Positions 34,326 to 35,784 of a stretch of 35,784 nt of DNA are shown here, one piece after another. The notes beneath the pieces were generated by a model that had not been told where the DNA came from, searched no databases, and saw nothing but the letters and a program-made list of their open reading frames with translations. This DNA comes from Bacteroidota bacterium (lineage in GTDB: Bacteria > Bacteroidota > Ignavibacteria > Kapaibacteriales > UBA961). The stretch's first letter is position 1. Each line of letters opens with the position of its first letter. The translations under genes and the position numbers were made by a program. The DNA is taken from contig JADZAA010000056.1 in assembly GCA_020852855.1 (NCBI GenBank), positions 1-35,784 of the forward strand. Direction: 5' to 3'.

Positions 34326-35600
34326 ATGCAGCTGTTCACCTCTAAACTACAGGCGATTTTGCCGGAATTGCGTTCCAAGCGTACATCGCTTCTGAAAGAG
34401 CATGGCGACACAAAAATCGCCTCGGTTGCCGTAGAGCAAACTCTCGGCGGAATGCGTGCAGTTCCCGCATTGCTTTGCGAAACGTCGTCTGTATCGCCCG
34501 ATGAAGGTTTGCGCATACGCAATATTCCGATACTTGAACTTACTAAATATCTGCCTGAAGATATTTTCTTTTTGCTTTGCACGGGCAGTTTGCCTAATTC
34601 GGCAGAACGCGAAGAGCTTCGCGCAGCATTTGCCGCCCATGCCAATGTGCCCTCTTATGTGTGGGACGTACTCTCGGCTATGCCGAAAGATTCGCATCCT
34701 ATGGTTATGTTGGGGGTTGGAATTATGGCACTTGAACGCGAGTCGGCTTTCCGGCATGCTTACGACCAAGGCGCACCCAAAGACAAATTATGGGAATATG
34801 CACTAAAAGATTCTGTTGCACTGCTTGGCTCGATTACAAGTGTGGCCGCCGGAATTTACCGCATGAGATTCGGCAAGGGCGAGCGTATTGCACCCGACGC
34901 TTCGCTTGATTGGGGCGCGAACTTCGCAAAAATGCTCGGCGTATCCGATGCAGCCGAATTTACCGAACTTATACGGCTTTATTTGGTGTTGCACAGCGAC
35001 CACGAAGGAGGCAATGTAAGCGCGATGACGGCCCACACAGTAAGTTCGGCTCTTTCCGATTCATATTATTCTGTTTGCGCCGGATTGAACGGCCTTGCCG
35101 GCCCGTTACACGGTTTGGCAAATCAAGAATGTCTGCGCTTCATAATTGACGTGCGCAATCATTTCGGCGGCGTTCCTGCCGACGAGCAATTACGCGAGTT
35201 TGCATGGAATCGTTTGAATAACGGGCAAGTTATTCCCGGTTATGGTCATGCTGTTTTGCGCGTTACGGATCCGCGCTTCACTGCATTCTACCGTTTTGCC
35301 GAAGAGCATAATATACAGGACGAAAACGTGCAAATCGTAAAGAAAATCTTCAATATTGTGCCCGATGTATTGCGCGAGCAAGGCAAAGCCAAAAACCCGT
35401 GGCCTAATGTTGATGCGGCATCGGGTTCTTTGCTGTACGCTTACGGCTTAACGGAATTTGAGTTTTATACCGTAATGTTCGGCGTATCGCGGGCAATGGG
35501 AATCTCCTCGCAAATTCTTTTCCATCGTATGGTCGGCTCGCCGATTGTTCGACCGAAGTCCATGACTTTTGCCGAATTGGAATCGGCGGCAAAAGCATAA
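34326..35600 (+). CDS. gltA: Citrate synthase, eukaryote-like (type I) form
   Basis: A 424-residue enzyme that condenses oxaloacetate with acetyl-CoA to citrate at the entry of the TCA cycle. The catalytic triad is in place: His262 in GPLHGLANQE, His308 in PGYGHAVLR and Asp363 in NVDAASG. HSDHEGGNVSAMTAHTVSSA and GLNGLAGPLHG are the form seen in mitochondrial enzymes and a subset of bacteria, rather than the hexameric NADH-regulated proteobacterial type. The frame is open back into serS, but ATG 34326 is the first start clear of it and gives the normal N-terminus. A terminator follows 20 bp after the stop. The gene symbol is by function; some would call this form cs or citZ. Confidence 0.95.
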   Translation: MQLFTSKLQAILPELRSKRTSLLKEHGDTKIASVAVEQTLGGMRAVPALLCETSSVSPDEGLRIRNIPILELTKYLPEDIFFLLCTGSLPNSAEREELRAAFAAHANVPSYVWDVLSAMPKDSHPMVMLGVGIMALERESAFRHAYDQGAPKDKLWEYALKDSVALLGSITSVAAGIYRMRFGKGERIAPDASLDWGANFAKMLGVSDAAEFTELIRLYLVLHSDHEGGNVSAMTAHTVSSALSDSYYSVCAGLNGLAGPLHGLANQECLRFIIDVRNHFGGVPADEQLREFAWNRLNNGQVIPGYGHAVLRVTDPRFTAFYRFAEEHNIQDENVQIVKKIFNIVPDVLREQGKAKNPWPNVDAASGSLLYAYGLTEFEFYTVMFGVSRAMGISSQILFHRMVGSPIVRPKSMTFAELESAAKA

Positions 35601-35619
35601 ATCATTGTAAAATACATCG

Positions 35620-35660
35620 AAAAAGGGGCTGCCTCCAAACAAGAGTTCAGCCTCTTTTTT
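35620..35660. terminator. Terminator after citrate synthase, inverted near-copy of the nadB terminator
   Basis: Arms AAAAAGGGGCTG (35620-35631) and CAGCCTCTTTTT (35648-35659) pair over 12 positions with one G-U, enclosing a 16-nt loop, and end in six T. Read on the minus strand it agrees with 20824-20863 at 37 of 40 positions. Confidence 0.85.
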
Positions 35661-35784
35661 GGTTATACTAAATTTTTAATGGAGTAAATTTACAGGGAGA
35701 AAGTTGGAAATGGAATTTATAGATTTTCTACGTGAGATGTTAGGCATTACCGAAGATTTTGCCATTACTTGAATAGATAAAGAT

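Overview
The window looks like chromosomal DNA of a Gram-negative member of the Bacteroidota/Chlorobi (FCB) group, possibly an Ignavibacteria- or Kapabacteria-like lineage; the exact placement is inference. The reasons are a large secreted protein with a type IX secretion (T9SS) sorting domain, Kdo/LPS synthesis (kdsB), an OmpA-type outer-membrane protein, a eukaryote-like citrate synthase, weak Shine-Dalgarno signals, and TAnnTTTG (Bacteroidota-type -7) motifs in front of several genes. No tRNA, rRNA, CRISPR array, transposase or integrase gene was seen.

Left accessory block (1-~4250, visibly more AT-rich than the rest). It holds a DUF262/DUF1524 GmrSD-like nuclease gene and an nhaA Na+/H+ antiporter. 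Each is preceded by a copy of a structured ~130-bp repeat. The nuclease gene is bracketed by perfectly complementary 9-bp boxes (236-244 and 2501-2509), which is the layout of an integron-type gene cassette, although no integrase is visible. The nhaA unit has no matching 3' box and runs into a 52-aa ORF at what looks like the junction with native DNA.

Native housekeeping block (4339-17379). An MsbA-like ABC exporter lies on the minus strand, divergent from rsmI-kdsB-pheT-(665-aa acidic protein of unknown function)-obg-uvrA-(UPF0104/YbhN-like membrane protein), which run closely spaced on the plus strand. A calcineurin-like phosphoesterase gene follows (17414-18178), broken by two frameshifts and a nonsense codon.

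Middle block (18267-24574). nadA-nadB (quinolinate synthesis, overlapping ATGA) converges on a minus-strand OmpA-like gene across a strong bidirectional terminator. pepA, also on the minus strand, has its own terminator. The ompA-like gene has the best promoter in the window, with its -33 element inside three 12-bp tandem repeats.

Envelope and secreted block (24810-31527). A comB-like phosphatase gene overlaps (ATGA) a 1508-aa T9SS cargo protein with 14 YCF48-type repeats and a series of Ig/PKD-like modules. Next come a small secreted leucine-rich-repeat protein and two paralogous lipoproteins with a BamE/SmpA-like look. The window ends with murC, serS and citrate synthase (31546-35600), closed by a terminator that is a near-identical inverted copy of the one after nadB. 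No stretch longer than 300 bases is without a gene or pseudogene; the largest empty gaps are 1-281 (mostly the cassette-like repeat), 24575-24809 (divergent pepA/comB promoters) and 4251-4338 plus 35661-35784 (nothing firm).
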